DNA of 64,000 nt, from the NCBI RefSeq assembly GCF_000156395.1, contig NZ_GG703817.1, positions 124,822-188,821 on the forward strand. The letters are read 5' to 3'. The DNA comes from Providencia rustigianii DSM 4541. GTDB taxonomy: Bacteria > Pseudomonadota > Gammaproteobacteria > Enterobacterales > Enterobacteriaceae. The number at the start of each line of letters is the position of its first letter. The first letter of the stretch is position 1. A program made the position numbers and the translations under genes. This document shows positions 37,645 to 48,140 of the stretch, piece after piece. Below the pieces are notes generated by a model. That model worked only from the letters and a program-made list of their open reading frames with translations, did not search any database and was not told where the DNA came from.

Positions 37645-38850
37645 CTATACGTCTAACAGTAAACGAGTTGGATCTTCCAACATATCTTTAATAGCAACTA
37701 AGAAACTTACTGATTCACGACCATCGATTAGGCGGTGATCATAAGAAAGCGCTAAATACATCATTGGAAGAATTTCTACTTTACCGTTAACAGCCATTGG
37801 GCGGTCTTTGATGGCATGCATGCCTAAGATTGCGCTTTGTGGTGGGTTAATGATTGGAGTAGACATCAGAGAACCGAACACACCACCATTCGTGATAGTG
37901 AAGTTACCGCCACTTAAATCTTCAACGGTTAATTTACCGTCGCGACCTTTGACAGCCAGCTCTTTAATATTTTTCTCAATGTCAGCCATGCTCATAGCAT
38001 CAACATCACGCAGAACTGGCGTTACCAGACCACGCGGTGTTGAAACGGCAATACTGATATCGAAATAGTTATGGTAAACCACGTCAGTGCCATCAATAGA
38101 AGCGTTAACTTCTGGGTAGCGTTTCAGTGCTTCAACTGCGGCTTTGATGTAGAAAGACATAAAGCCTAAACGTACACCGTGACGTTTTTCGAATGCATCA
38201 CCATATTGAGCACGTAAATCTTTGATTGGCTGCATGTTAACTTCATTAAATGTGGTTAACATTGCGGTGCTATTTTTAGCTTCCAGCAGGCGTTCCGCGA
38301 TACGTTTACGCAGGCGTGTCATTGGTACACGTTTTTCACTGCGGTGAGCTAACGGAGCTTGTGGCGCAGCTGGCGCTTGTGCTGCTGCCGCAGCTGGTTT
38401 AGCGGCTAAGTGCTTGTCAACATCTTCGCGAGTCAGACGTCCACCAACACCCGTACCTTTAATATCTGCTGGGTTCAGACCGTGCTCTGCTACCAGACGA
38501 CGAATTGCTGGGCTCAGAGCATCATTGCTTTCTTCTTCTAAACTTGCAGTTTGGCGAGCTGCTGGTGCTGGTGCCGCTTCTTTCACTTCAGCAGGAATAC
38601 CAGTACTATCACCTAAACGAATACGGCCCAATAGCTGTTTAGATAAAACAGTTGCGCCTTCTTCTTCAATGATCGCTTCTAAAATACCCGCTTCACTTGC
38701 AGGAACTTCTAAAACAACTTTATCTGTCTCGATTTCAACCAGGACTTCATCACGCTGAACACTGTCACCTGGTTTTTTATGCCATGTGGCAACCGCTGCG
38801 TCAGCGACGGATTCAGGAAGATCGGGAACAAGAATTTCTACGCTACTCAT
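37645..38850 (-). CDS. sucB: Dihydrolipoyllysine succinyltransferase (E2 of 2-oxoglutarate dehydrogenase)
   Basis: SucB is the core of the 2-oxoglutarate dehydrogenase complex and transfers succinyl groups to CoA. Seen: an N-terminal lipoyl domain with lipoyl-lysine K44 in ETDKVVLEV, an Ala/Pro linker, a peripheral-subunit-binding domain ([32 protein letters not shown], ~113-144), a second Ala-rich linker and the catalytic domain ending with [11 protein letters not shown] (His372, Asp376). It has 401 aa (E. coli 405). It lies 14 bases after sucA. Confidence 0.97.
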   Translation of the reverse strand: MSSVEILVPDLPESVADAAVATWHKKPGDSVQRDEVLVEIETDKVVLEVPASEAGILEAIIEEEGATVLSKQLLGRIRLGDSTGIPAEVKEAAPAPAARQTASLEEESNDALSPAIRRLVAEHGLNPADIKGTGVGGRLTREDVDKHLAAKPAAAAAQAPAAPQAPLAHRSEKRVPMTRLRKRIAERLLEAKNSTAMLTTFNEVNMQPIKDLRAQYGDAFEKRHGVRLGFMSFYIKAAVEALKRYPEVNASIDGTDVVYHNYFDISIAVSTPRGLVTPVLRDVDAMSMADIEKNIKELAVKGRDGKLTVEDLSGGNFTITNGGVFGSLMSTPIINPPQSAILGMHAIKDRPMAVNGKVEILPMMYLALSYDHRLIDGRESVSFLVAIKDMLEDPTRLLLDV

Positions 38851-38864
38851 TTTCTATCCTTTAA

Positions 38865-41672
38865 TTATGCAATGTTCAAAGCGTCATTAACCAGGGCCGC
38901 TTGTTGTTCCTGGTGAACGGAGTTATATCCAACAGCTGGAGAAGAAGAAGCTGCTCGACCGGCATAGCGTAAACTTGCGCCTGCTGGGATTGCCTCATGG
39001 AAATTATGTTGGCTGCAATACCAAGCGCCTTGGTTTAGCGGCTCTTCTTGACACCAAACAAAATCTTTCACATGAGCATATTGAGCCAATACTTTTTGGA
39101 TGTCGTCATGCGGGAACGGATATAACTGCTCAATACGCACGATCGCAACATCGGTTTGCTCGTTCTTACGACGTTGCTCTAACAAATCGTAATAAACTTT
39201 ACCGGAACACAGAACGACACGTTTCACATTTTTCGGATTGATTTCATCGATTTCACTGATAACTGGTTGGAATTTTCCATTTGCCAGCTCATCCATGCTA
39301 GATACCGCTAATGGATGACGTAACAGTGATTTAGGAGACATAACAATCAGAGGACGACGCATATCGCGCAGCGCTTGACGGCGTAACATGTGATAAACCT
39401 GAGCTGGTGTTGATGGCACACACACTTGCATGTTTTGATCCGCACACAGTTGCAGGTAACGCTCTAAACGAGCTGAGGAGTGTTCTGGACCTTGGCCTTC
39501 ATAACCATGAGGTAATAACATCACCAGACCACACATCCGACCCCATTTCTGCTCACCCGAGCTAATAAATTGGTCAATAACCACCTGAGCACAGTTAGCA
39601 AAGTCACCAAACTGAGCTTCCCAAATAGTTAAAGCACGAGGTTCAGTTGTTGCATAACCATATTCAAATGCCAATACTGCGTTTTCAGTTAGAACAGAGT
39701 CCCAAACGTTGAATACGCCTTGACCACTATGAACATTTTGCAGTGGAACATATACTGAACCATTGGTTTGGTTGTGTACAACTGCATGGCGATGGAAGAA
39801 TGTACCGCGACCCGCATCTTCACCAGATAGACGAATTGGAACACCTTCATCAACTAGCGTACCGTAAGCTAAAGTTTCTGCTGCACCCCAATCGAGTAAT
39901 TTGTTACCTTTCGCCATTTCAGCGCGGTCCGCATAAATTTTCTCAACTCGAGATTGAGCAACAATACCCTCAGGGATTGTGCTTAGCTTAGTCGCCAGCT
40001 CAGTTAAACGCTTGATGTCATAGCTTGATTTATATTCTTCATGCCACTCATGGTTCAGATACGGTTCCCATGTATAAGCATTCAGCCCCATCTCACGATA
40101 TTCATCAACGACACAATCGCCACGGTCTAATGCATCACGATACAGGTTAACCATTTCAGTGACTTCATTCGCTGAAACGATGCCTTCTTCAATTAAACGA
40201 TCTGCATAGATTTTACGTGGTGTAGGATGCTGTTTGATTTTCTGGTACATAATTGGCTGAGTTGCACTTGGCTCATCAGCTTCGTTGTGACCATGACGGC
40301 GGTAACACACTAAGTCGACCATGACATCGCGCTTAAAGGTGTTACGGAAATCTAATGCTAAGCGAGTCACGAATGCGACGGCTTCAGGATCATCAGCATT
40401 AACGTGGAAAATTGGTGCCTGCACCATTTTCACAATATCAGTGCAGTATTCAGTTGAGCGTGTATCTTTCGGGTTCGACGTAGTAAAACCAACTTGGTTA
40501 TTAATAACGATACGCATCGTACCGCCAACTTCATAACCACGGGCCTGAGACATGTTCAATGTTTCTTGAACAACACCCTGACCTGTTACTGCGGAGTCAC
40601 CATGAATAGTGATTGGCAGAACCATGTTGCTGCGACCTTCATCAAGACGGTCACGACGAGCACGAACAGAACCGATAACCACTGGGCTCACGATTTCAAG
40701 GTGAGACGGGTTAAATGCTAACGCTAAGTGAACTCGTGAACCGGCCGTTTCAAAGTCAGACGAGAAACCTTGGTGATATTTTACGTCACCTGCGCTTGAA
40801 TGGTCTTTATGTTTACCCGCAAACTCATCAAATAATTCAGCAGGTTTTTTACCCAGAATATTGATTAAAACGTTTAAGCGTCCACGGTGTGCCATACCCA
40901 GTACAACTTCACGGGTATCTTGTTTTCCGGCATGATGGATCAGGTCTTTCAGCATTGGAATTAATGCATCACCGCCCTCTAAAGAGAAGCGTTTCGCACC
41001 AGGGAATTTAGCGCCTAAATAACGCTCAAGCCCTTCTGCTGCGGTTAATTCAGCTAAGAAGCGACGTTTTTCTTCTTTAGTAAATTGTTCTGCAACATTC
41101 ACGGATTCAAGACGCTGTTGGATCCAACGTTTTTCTTCGGTATTAGTGATATGCATATACTCCGCACCGATTGAACCGCAATAGATGCGCTTCAGGTGGT
41201 CATATAGCTCACTGAGTTTCATGGTTTCTTTGCCAATCGCAAATGAACCCACATTGAAAGTCTCGTCAAAATCTTCTTTGGTCAGATTATGGAATGTAGG
41301 GTCCAGATCTGGAACAGCTTCACGCTTCCAAAGTCCTAATGGGTCGAGATTGGCATTTTGATGTCCGCGGAAACGGAAGGCATTGATAAGTTGCAAAACT
41401 TTGACTTGTTTTGCATCGATCGTAGGATCGCTAACAGAGGTATGGTAACGGGTGGAATCTTTTGCTAAGCGACGGAAATAATCTCGTGCTTGCGAATGTA
41501 ATTGCTCACCACTAGTACCTACTCCAGGTAGTTGCTGGAAGATTTCTCTCCACTCTGCATCTACGGAATTAGGGTCAGTCAGATAATCTTCATAGAGCTG
41601 TTCTATATAAGACTGGTTCGCGCCTGCCAGAAAGCTTGAATCCAGCCAGTCCTTCATTACGCCGTTCTGCAT
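38865..41672 (-). CDS. sucA: 2-oxoglutarate dehydrogenase E1 component
   Basis: SucA is the thiamine-diphosphate-dependent decarboxylase of the 2-oxoglutarate dehydrogenase complex. Seen: an N-terminal E2-binding segment (LDSSFLAGANQSYIEQLYEDYL), RFRGHQNANLDPLGL, GMAHRGRLNVL, the ThDP motif region (GDSAVTGQGVVQETLNMSQARGY then VIINNQVGFTTS), LVCYRRHGHNEADEPSATQP, and a C-terminal transketolase-like half (RLSGEDAGRGTFFHRHAV). It has 935 aa (E. coli 933). It lies 358 bases after sdhB and is probably co-transcribed. Confidence 0.98.
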   Translation of the reverse strand: MQNGVMKDWLDSSFLAGANQSYIEQLYEDYLTDPNSVDAEWREIFQQLPGVGTSGEQLHSQARDYFRRLAKDSTRYHTSVSDPTIDAKQVKVLQLINAFRFRGHQNANLDPLGLWKREAVPDLDPTFHNLTKEDFDETFNVGSFAIGKETMKLSELYDHLKRIYCGSIGAEYMHITNTEEKRWIQQRLESVNVAEQFTKEEKRRFLAELTAAEGLERYLGAKFPGAKRFSLEGGDALIPMLKDLIHHAGKQDTREVVLGMAHRGRLNVLINILGKKPAELFDEFAGKHKDHSSAGDVKYHQGFSSDFETAGSRVHLALAFNPSHLEIVSPVVIGSVRARRDRLDEGRSNMVLPITIHGDSAVTGQGVVQETLNMSQARGYEVGGTMRIVINNQVGFTTSNPKDTRSTEYCTDIVKMVQAPIFHVNADDPEAVAFVTRLALDFRNTFKRDVMVDLVCYRRHGHNEADEPSATQPIMYQKIKQHPTPRKIYADRLIEEGIVSANEVTEMVNLYRDALDRGDCVVDEYREMGLNAYTWEPYLNHEWHEEYKSSYDIKRLTELATKLSTIPEGIVAQSRVEKIYADRAEMAKGNKLLDWGAAETLAYGTLVDEGVPIRLSGEDAGRGTFFHRHAVVHNQTNGSVYVPLQNVHSGQGVFNVWDSVLTENAVLAFEYGYATTEPRALTIWEAQFGDFANCAQVVIDQFISSGEQKWGRMCGLVMLLPHGYEGQGPEHSSARLERYLQLCADQNMQVCVPSTPAQVYHMLRRQALRDMRRPLIVMSPKSLLRHPLAVSSMDELANGKFQPVISEIDEINPKNVKRVVLCSGKVYYDLLEQRRKNEQTDVAIVRIEQLYPFPHDDIQKVLAQYAHVKDFVWCQEEPLNQGAWYCSQHNFHEAIPAGASLRYAGRAASSSPAVGYNSVHQEQQAALVNDALNIA

Positions 41673-42030
41673 TGTGATCCCTTAAGCTTTATAAGCTTTA
41701 GTTTTCGCCGTGGTTAACTAATTGCCGCATTTAAGCGACCTCGATAAAGGTTCTCTTGGACGTGCTTTTTGCATGTTCTCACTTTGGGAGTCCCTTTTAT
41801 CAATTAAGGGTTTCCCTTTTAAGGAACCTTTAAAAACTGGCTGCGGTTTTTAAAGGTTCCTTGTTTTTACATGCATCTTCATCTTTTTTTGCAGTTGGCT
41901 TTTTACTTTCACTTTTACTTCGCACTTGTTTCACTGAATTTTACTTTACGCTTATTTTTTACTTTAAGTGTTTATTTTGTGCTATCCGCATTTAGCCTAC
42001 GGTACTCAGGTACCGCAGGCTATACCGGTT
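41673..42030 (-). other. sdhB-sucA intergenic region with two strong hairpins
   Basis: No gene is visible. A perfect 16-bp inverted repeat (41821-41836 and 41847-41862; arms AAGGAACCTTTAAAAA) with a 10-base loop lies ~150 bases before sucA. A second stem AGCCT-a-CGGTAC / GTACCG-c-AGGCT (41994-42021) lies just after sdhB. Between them (~41870-41975) the minus strand repeats AAGTAAAA-like words several times. There is no proper T-run, so these look like processing or attenuation structures within a continuous sdh-suc message. A sucA promoter may also lie here. Confidence 0.6.
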
Positions 42031-42747
42031 TTATGCGCTATGTTTTAACAACATAGATTTAATATGACCGATAGCTTTAGTCGGATTAAGTCCTTTAGGG
42101 CATACATTGACACAATTCATAATGCTATGACAGCGGAAAACACTAAAAGCGTCGTTCAGATCATCTAATCGTGAATCCGTTTCAGTATCGCGACTATCAA
42201 TTAAGAATCTATACGCAGCTAACAGACCCGCAGGACCGATAAACTTGTCCGGATTCCACCAGAAAGATGGACATGAAGTAGAACAGCATGCACACAAAAT
42301 ACACTCATAGAGACCATCGAGTTTTTCACGTTGTGCAGGTGACTGTAAGTTTTCACGCGCCGGTGGATTCTTATTATCATTAAGAAGATATGGGCGAATT
42401 TTTTCGTACTGGGTATAGAACTGCGTCATGTCAATAATCAGGTCACGCACAACTGGCAAACCTGGCAATGGACGGATCACAATTTTTTTACCATTACGGG
42501 TCAAAGCAGACAGTGGCGTAATACAAGCCAGCCCATTCTTACCGTTCATGTTCACGCCATCAGAACCACATACCCCTTCACGACAAGAACGACGGAAAGA
42601 CAATGTTGGGTCTTGTTCTTTTAATTGAATCAACGCATCTAGCAGCATCATGTCACGCCCATCTTTGACTTCAAGGGTGTAATCTTGCATGCGTGGTGCG
42701 TTGTCTACATCTGGATTATAGCGATAAATCGAAAATTCTAATTTCAT
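42031..42747 (-). CDS. sdhB: Succinate dehydrogenase iron-sulfur subunit
   Basis: SdhB passes electrons from SdhA to quinone through three Fe-S clusters. Seen: [2Fe-2S] ligands in FRRSCREGVCGSDGVNMNG with a downstream cysteine in LACITPL, [4Fe-4S] ligands CILCACCSTSCPSFWW, and [3Fe-4S] ligands in CHSIMNCVNVCPKGLNP. It has 238 aa, equal to E. coli. It is the last gene of sdhCDAB. Confidence 0.98.
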   Translation of the reverse strand: MKLEFSIYRYNPDVDNAPRMQDYTLEVKDGRDMMLLDALIQLKEQDPTLSFRRSCREGVCGSDGVNMNGKNGLACITPLSALTRNGKKIVIRPLPGLPVVRDLIIDMTQFYTQYEKIRPYLLNDNKNPPARENLQSPAQREKLDGLYECILCACCSTSCPSFWWNPDKFIGPAGLLAAYRFLIDSRDTETDSRLDDLNDAFSVFRCHSIMNCVNVCPKGLNPTKAIGHIKSMLLKHSA

Positions 42748-42782
42748 AATTTATTTCTCCGCAACTGGATTAACACCACGCA

Positions 42783-44549
42783 TTAATAAGTACGAATCTT
42801 CGGTGGGAAGGCCTCACGCAACTTAGGTTGCATGTTCACTTCGCGACGAGTCATCGTTTCAGATTGCGGTAGATATAATGAGTGACATAACCAATTTGCA
42901 TCATCACGATCTGGGAAGTCAAAGCGACTGTGTGCGCCACGACTTTCTGTACGGAAGTTAGCTGCTTGCGCCGTTGCGTAAGCCGTTTCCATCAGGTTAT
43001 CCAGCTCTAAACACTCAATACGCTGAGTATTAAACTCAGTTGAAGTGTCATCCAGACGTGCATTTTTCAGACGCTCGCGAATTTCTTTCAGCTCTTCTAA
43101 GCCCTTCGCCATAGCATCCCCTTCGCGGAATACGGAGAAGTTGTTCTGCATACAAGATTGCAGAGCTTTACGGATCTGAGCAGGATCTTCACCAGTGCGT
43201 GCGTTTTCCCAACGGTTGAAGCGAGCCATAGCTTCATCGAGGTCTGATTCAGACGCATCGCGCATTGGGCCTTGCTCCATAATGGATTCGTTCAAGTGCA
43301 GACCAGCAGAACGACCGAATACAACGAGATCCAGCAGTGAGTTACCACCTAAACGGTTAGCACCGTGTACAGACACACAAGCGATTTCACCCACCGCAAA
43401 CAGGCCTGGGATCACTTCGTCTTCGCCTTTTTCGTTATAACGAATAGCTTGACCAGTTACCTTAGTAGGGATACCGCCCATCATGTAGTGGCAAGTAGGG
43501 ATAACGGGAATAGGTTCTTTAACTGGGTCAACGTGAGCAAAGGTACGAGAAAGCTCAAGAATACCCGGCAAACGAGACTCCAGAACATCTTTCCCTAAGT
43601 GGTCCAGTTTCAGTTTAGCGTGAGGACCCCACGGACCTTCACAACCACGACCTTCACGAATTTCAATCATGATTGAACGCGCAACAACGTCACGACCCGC
43701 AAGGTCTTTCGCATTTGGTGCATAACGTTCCATGAAGCGCTCACCGTCTTTATTCAGCAAGTAACCGCCTTCACCACGACAGCCTTCTGTGACCAGAACA
43801 CCCGCACCCGCAATACCTGTTGGGTGGAATTGCCACATTTCCATATCTTGCAATGGAACACCTGCACGAACGGCCATACCGACACCATCGCCAGTATTGA
43901 TATGTGCGTTGGTTGTAGACTGGTAAATACGCCCCGCCCCACCCGTTGCAAGAATCGTAGCTTTGGCTTTGAAATAAACCAGTTCACCCGTTTCCATGCA
44001 AATTGCGGTACAACCCACGATATCGCCATCTTGGTTTTTCACTAAATCCAGTGCATACCATTCGGAGAAAATTGTGGTGTGATTTTTTAGGTTTTGCTGA
44101 TACAGCGTATGTAACAGCGCGTGACCAGTACGGTCAGCAGCTGCAGCAGTACGTGCCGCTTGCTCGCCACCGAAATTCTTAGACTGACCACCGAATGGAC
44201 GTTGATAAATAGTCCCATCTTCAAGACGAGAGAAAGGCAATCCCATATGTTCTAATTCAAGGATAGCTTCTGGCCCAGTTTTACACATGTACTCGATAGC
44301 GTCTTGGTCACCGATATAGTCTGAACCTTTAACGGTGTCATACATGTGCCATTCCCAGTTATCAGGATGGGTGTTACCTAATGCAACAGTAATACCGCCT
44401 TGCGCTGATACCGTATGAGAACGAGTTGGAAATACTTTTGACAACAAAGCACAAGATAAGCCTTGTTGCGAAATTTGTAGTGCTGCGCGCATACCTGCAC
44501 CGCCCGCACCGATAACAATAGCGTCAAACTCTCTGATTGGCAGATTCAT
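42783..44549 (-). CDS. sdhA: Succinate dehydrogenase flavoprotein subunit
   Basis: SdhA oxidises succinate to fumarate with covalently bound FAD. Seen: the dinucleotide motif [26 protein letters not shown] with the FAD-linked His45, [21 protein letters not shown] (active-site region), and [10 protein letters not shown] and [18 protein letters not shown]. It has 588 aa, equal to E. coli. Its ATG directly follows the sdhD stop. Confidence 0.98.
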   Translation of the reverse strand: MNLPIREFDAIVIGAGGAGMRAALQISQQGLSCALLSKVFPTRSHTVSAQGGITVALGNTHPDNWEWHMYDTVKGSDYIGDQDAIEYMCKTGPEAILELEHMGLPFSRLEDGTIYQRPFGGQSKNFGGEQAARTAAAADRTGHALLHTLYQQNLKNHTTIFSEWYALDLVKNQDGDIVGCTAICMETGELVYFKAKATILATGGAGRIYQSTTNAHINTGDGVGMAVRAGVPLQDMEMWQFHPTGIAGAGVLVTEGCRGEGGYLLNKDGERFMERYAPNAKDLAGRDVVARSIMIEIREGRGCEGPWGPHAKLKLDHLGKDVLESRLPGILELSRTFAHVDPVKEPIPVIPTCHYMMGGIPTKVTGQAIRYNEKGEDEVIPGLFAVGEIACVSVHGANRLGGNSLLDLVVFGRSAGLHLNESIMEQGPMRDASESDLDEAMARFNRWENARTGEDPAQIRKALQSCMQNNFSVFREGDAMAKGLEELKEIRERLKNARLDDTSTEFNTQRIECLELDNLMETAYATAQAANFRTESRGAHSRFDFPDRDDANWLCHSLYLPQSETMTRREVNMQPKLREAFPPKIRTY

Positions 44550-44894
44550 TTATGCACCCCACACAACAATTGTTCCGTAAATTAAGTAAGCCAGCAGACC
44601 AACAACAATAGCGAGTTGCAGGACTAAACGAATTGCGATCGGCTTAACATAGTCAGTCAGTACTTGCCACATACCAATCCAGGCATGTACAAGAATTGAG
44701 AACAATGTGAGGATGGTGAATACTTTTGTCACAGAGGAGGCAAAGAAGCCACGCCACACTTCGTAGGTAATATCATTGATCGCCACGAAGCCAACGATGT
44801 AGAGTACGTAGAGAACGATAAGAATCGCTGAACCACGAATTAACAGCCAGTCCTGGATACCAGTACGGCCTAAAGCTGAAGCATTACTTACCAT
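44550..44894 (-). CDS. sdhD: Succinate dehydrogenase membrane anchor subunit
   Basis: SdhD is one of two hydrophobic anchors forming the haem b and ubiquinone site. Seen: [21 protein letters not shown], three membrane spans (~19-42, 56-80, 90-112), the haem-ligand His in [17 protein letters not shown] and the quinone-site Asp/Tyr in that segment. It has 114 aa (E. coli 115). It overlaps sdhC by 7 bases. Confidence 0.97.
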   Translation of the reverse strand: MVSNASALGRTGIQDWLLIRGSAILIVLYVLYIVGFVAINDITYEVWRGFFASSVTKVFTILTLFSILVHAWIGMWQVLTDYVKPIAIRLVLQLAIVVGLLAYLIYGTIVVWGA

Positions 44895-45277
44895 ACTAAG
44901 ATCCCCGCCAGAATTGCCAGAATTACGGTAATAACAAATGTAATTTTTGCAGATGAATTACCAGCAGCAAGGGTTTCATCAACACAGCCGAAATCCATCA
45001 GCATATGGCGAATACCACCACAAATGTGGTAAGCCAAAGCCGTCAAGATGCCCCAAAGAATGAACTTAGCAAAAAAGCCAGTCATTAATTCAGACGCGTA
45101 TTGAAAACCTTCTGGAGAGGAGAGAGAAGTCCCTAGCAACCAAAGCAGAATACCAACTGCGATGAGAGTAATGACGCCAGAGACACGGTGCAAGATAGAC
45201 GATATTGCAGTAATCGGGAAATGTATCGTCTGCAAATCAAGGTTGACAGGTCTTTGTTTTTTCACAATTTTGCCCAC
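44888..45277 (-). CDS. sdhC: Succinate dehydrogenase cytochrome b556 subunit
   Basis: SdhC is the second membrane anchor and binds haem b556. Seen: [32 protein letters not shown] with the quinone-site Ser/Arg, three membrane spans, and the haem-ligand His in [18 protein letters not shown]. The GTG at 45277 is chosen: it gives 129 aa, exactly the E. coli length, and keeps the [12 protein letters not shown] alignment. A 24-codon in-frame extension has no homology. It is the first gene of sdhCDAB-sucABCD. Confidence 0.94.
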   Translation of the reverse strand: MGKIVKKQRPVNLDLQTIHFPITAISSILHRVSGVITLIAVGILLWLLGTSLSSPEGFQYASELMTGFFAKFILWGILTALAYHICGGIRHMLMDFGCVDETLAAGNSSAKITFVITVILAILAGILVW

Positions 45278-45918
45278 ACAGCTCTTTATTATTTTCCATC
45301 CTCCGGACCTGGGGTGGAAATCAGACAGCGACAGGGGTACAAAATGCAACTTAACGCAAACTCTAATCCATCATGTTTGAATAAAATTGCATACTGATCA
45401 CGCTGGGAACTCCTACTACAGGGTAATCCGGAGACCTGGTGCCAGTATAAAGTCTTCACATTGTTATTACAATTCCCACACAAAAGGTTTGGAGACATTT
45501 AGCCCGAACAGTGAGAAGGATCACGATTTAAACATTTTATATAAATGTGCTTATCTTATTTGACAATGATTCAACATTTATCTTACATATAGGGCTGGCA
45601 GATTTATCTGAATACGTTACGGATGACTCTACGTCATGTAAGTAGTGTGAATGAGTATGCAAGTATAAACAAAAGTTATGAAAGTTGTTTCCCTTACCAC
45701 AAATAATGATATTGTAGAGAAAACAACAAAAAAAGAACATAACGCCCTATACACTCATAAACAACCTAACACATTGTTATCGGTCGCAAGATTTCAGCGT
45801 TTTATGTGATATCTGGCTAACTTTCTCACCTCACCGATAGAACAATGCGCAAAGACACAGTATAACGCTGAGTTCAGGGTTGTTGAGTGTGGATTATCAA
45901 GCGCTAAGGAGACCGTTA
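45278..45918. promoter_or_regulatory. Divergent sdhC-gltA control region
   Basis: This ~640-base AT-rich gap shows no credible gene. AGTGA-GAAGGA-TCACG at 45510-45525 matches the CRP site TGTGA-N6-TCACA in 8 of 10 positions, about 235 bases before sdhC. Established: in E. coli this interval carries CRP and ArcA sites governing sdhC and gltA. I see no confident ArcA boxes or promoters, so only the CRP-like site is supported. Confidence 0.5.
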
Positions 45919-47205
45919 ATGGCTGATAACAAAGCTAAGATAATGACTGAGAGTAAAGGTACTATTGAAGTAGACATTCTAACCCCTACAATTGGTCAAG
46001 ATGTTATCGATGTACGAACTTTAGGTTCAAAAGGGTTTTTTACATACGACCCAGGTTTTACCTCGACAGCGTCATGTGAATCAAAAATTACCTATATCGA
46101 TGGTGACCAAGGTATCCTACTCCACCGCGGTTATCCTATTGACCAACTTGCGACTAAAGCAACTTACCTCGAAGTTTGTTATATCCTGCTCTACGGCGAA
46201 GCACCAACCCAAGAACAATACGAAACATTCAAATATACGGTAACTCGCCACACGATGATCCACGAGCAAATCACCCGAATGCTTAATGGTTTCCGTCGTG
46301 ACTCTCACCCGATGGCTGTTCTGTGTGGTGTAACAGGTGCATTAGCGGCGTTCTATCATGATGCTCTGGATGTTAATAACCCTCGTCACCGTGAAATCAC
46401 AGCGTACCGTTTGCTGTCTAAAATGCCTACCGTGGCAGCAATGTGTTATAAATATTCAATTGGTCAACCTTTTGTTTATCCTCGTAATGATCTTTCTTAC
46501 GCGGGTAATTTCTTGCACATGATGTTCTCTACTCCATGTGAAGAATACGTTGTTAATCCAGTGCTTGAACGCGCAATGGACAGAATTTTAATTTTGCACG
46601 CTGACCACGAGCAAAATGCATCAACCTCAACAGTTCGTACCGCAGGTTCTTCTGGTGCAAACCCATTTGCGTGTATCGCTGCGGGTATCGCATCTCTGTG
46701 GGGGCCTGCACACGGCGGTGCTAACGAAGCTTGTTTACGCATGCTTGAAGAGATCCAAACGGTTGAACATATCCCAGCATTTATCGAACGCGCGAAAGAT
46801 AAAAATGACTCTTTCCGCCTAATGGGCTTTGGTCACCGTGTGTATAAAAACCATGACCCGCGTGCTACCGTCATGCGCGAAACTTGCCATGAAGTTTTAA
46901 AAGAATTAAACCTCAACGATGGTTTGTTAGAAGTGGCGATGGAATTAGAACGTATTGCACTGAACGACCCGTACTTCATTGAGAAGAAATTATACCCGAA
47001 CGTTGACTTCTACTCGGGTATCATTTTGAAAGCAATGGGGATTCCATCTTCAATGTTCACCGTTATTTTTGCTATCGCCCGTACTATCGGTTGGATCGCT
47101 CACTGGAACGAAATGCATGATGATGGTCTGAAAATTGCGCGCCCTCGTCAGCTATATACTGGTTATGACAAACGCGAATTTAGCTCTGACATCTCCAAAA
47201 AATAA
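45919..47205 (+). CDS. gltA: Citrate synthase (type II, hexameric)
   Basis: GltA condenses oxaloacetate and acetyl-CoA to citrate at the entry of the TCA cycle. The sequence is of the Gram-negative NADH-inhibited type. Seen: [34 protein letters not shown], the active-site histidines in [16 protein letters not shown] and [13 protein letters not shown], and the catalytic Asp in [10 protein letters not shown]. The ATG at 45919 after AAGGAG gives 428 aa (E. coli 427); a 13-codon upstream extension is ignored. It is divergent from sdhC. Confidence 0.98.
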   Translation: MADNKAKIMTESKGTIEVDILTPTIGQDVIDVRTLGSKGFFTYDPGFTSTASCESKITYIDGDQGILLHRGYPIDQLATKATYLEVCYILLYGEAPTQEQYETFKYTVTRHTMIHEQITRMLNGFRRDSHPMAVLCGVTGALAAFYHDALDVNNPRHREITAYRLLSKMPTVAAMCYKYSIGQPFVYPRNDLSYAGNFLHMMFSTPCEEYVVNPVLERAMDRILILHADHEQNASTSTVRTAGSSGANPFACIAAGIASLWGPAHGGANEACLRMLEEIQTVEHIPAFIERAKDKNDSFRLMGFGHRVYKNHDPRATVMRETCHEVLKELNLNDGLLEVAMELERIALNDPYFIEKKLYPNVDFYSGIILKAMGIPSSMFTVIFAIARTIGWIAHWNEMHDDGLKIARPRQLYTGYDKREFSSDISKK

Positions 47206-47236
47206 TGGTTGAATTCTCACTCAATTATTGATGAAT

Positions 47237-47261
47237 AAGCCTCGATTTTTCGGGGCTTTTT
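47237..47261 (+). terminator. Rho-independent terminator of gltA
   Basis: AAGCCTCGA and TCGGGGCTT (47237-47245 and 47250-47258) form a 9-bp stem with one G-T pair, followed by a T-run. It lies between convergent gltA and the araC-family gene and may serve both. Confidence 0.8.
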
Positions 47262-47269
47262 ATCGATGA

Positions 47270-48028
47270 TTACCGCTGATACTCCCGTGGAGTACACCCG
47301 CTCATTTTGCGAAAAAAGCTAATAAAGGCGCTATCACTGGCTAACCCAAGCTCTTGAGTAATATAGTAATATGGTTTATCCAAAGCCAATAGTTCCAGCG
47401 CTTTAATAAATCGCCATTGTTGACGCCAAGCTTGATAGGTCATGCCCGTTTCTCGCAGAAAAATCCTTGAAATTGTTTTTTCACTTGCCCCTATCGTCTG
47501 AGCTAATACATTTAACGGCGGTGGTAATAATTCCATGTCTAAACCGTTAAAACGTCGATCCTGAGGAAATGACAGTAAGGTAGGCTCGGTTGTTGCACTC
47601 TGTAATTCATCAATAAACACAGGGATTAAATTCGCTAAACGCCCTTCTTTCCAGTCGCTATCAAATGATGTTAGTGCAATTATCTCTAGTAATTCCCTTA
47701 ATAACGGCGAAACCTTCAAAATACTCACGTTACTTGATATTTGTGCCGAGTAATCTTGATTGAGATACACCGAACGATAACCGACAGATGCGCGCATTTG
47801 CGCTCTATGCTGGATAAATGGCGGGATCCAAGCCACTCGTCCCGGAGGCAATAAAGAGATTTTATTTTCCAAGCTAATGCGAATACAGCCCTGTTGGGTA
47901 AATAAAAGCTGCCCCATTTCATGGGTATGCTCTCCTGAATCATGTAGCCCCATTTGCGCCGCAATCCCCAAAATTGGAGCATCATACCAATCTGTTTGGA
48001 ATTCATCCGTCTGTAATAACCACGCCAT
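47270..48028 (-). CDS. AraC-family transcriptional regulator
   Basis: A 252-aa regulator with an N-terminal cupin-like sensor domain (HSGEHTHEMGQLLFTQQG as metal/ligand-type motif HxH, then LLPPGRVAWIPPFIQHRAQMR) and a C-terminal double helix-turn-helix (LAQTIGASEKTISRIFLRETGMTYQAWRQQWR; ITQELGLASDSAFISFFRKMSGCTPREYQR). The sensor type resembles E. coli NimR/YeaM, which controls a divergent or adjacent exporter; here an MFS gene is divergent with a 112-base gap. Inference: it regulates that transporter. The effector is unknown. Confidence 0.88.
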   Translation of the reverse strand: MAWLLQTDEFQTDWYDAPILGIAAQMGLHDSGEHTHEMGQLLFTQQGCIRISLENKISLLPPGRVAWIPPFIQHRAQMRASVGYRSVYLNQDYSAQISSNVSILKVSPLLRELLEIIALTSFDSDWKEGRLANLIPVFIDELQSATTEPTLLSFPQDRRFNGLDMELLPPPLNVLAQTIGASEKTISRIFLRETGMTYQAWRQQWRFIKALELLALDKPYYYITQELGLASDSAFISFFRKMSGCTPREYQR

Positions 48029-48051
48029 AAATGTCTCATTCTTGATATTTA

Positions 48052-48077
48052 TTGTCTTTATTATTGTAATAAGACAA
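48052..48077. promoter_or_regulatory. Candidate operator between the AraC regulator and MFS genes
   Basis: A perfect 7-bp inverted repeat TTGTCTT (48052-48058) / AAGACAA (48071-48077), extended by ATTA/TAAT with a single-base bulge, lies centrally in the 112-base divergent interval. It may be the binding site of the neighbouring regulator, though AraC proteins more often use direct repeats. Confidence 0.45.
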
Positions 48078-48140
48078 GCAAAAAGCCAATAAACTTCTCA
48101 GCATTCCCACAGATTAAAGAGAAGAATATAGGTAAATCAA

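Noticed and set aside
41871-42056. 61-residue gene in the sdhB-sucA gap
   Set aside because: The Phe/Leu-rich frame arises from T-rich repeats on the strand opposite to the operon and overlaps the sdhB stop region; no ribosome-binding site.
45537-45740. Small Cys/Phe-rich gene between sdhC and gltA
   Set aside because: No ribosome-binding site, no homology and low-complexity composition in an AT-rich promoter region.
47737-48092. Alternative frames overlapping the AraC-family gene
   Set aside because: They overlap the clear double helix-turn-helix regulator and have no homology or start signals.
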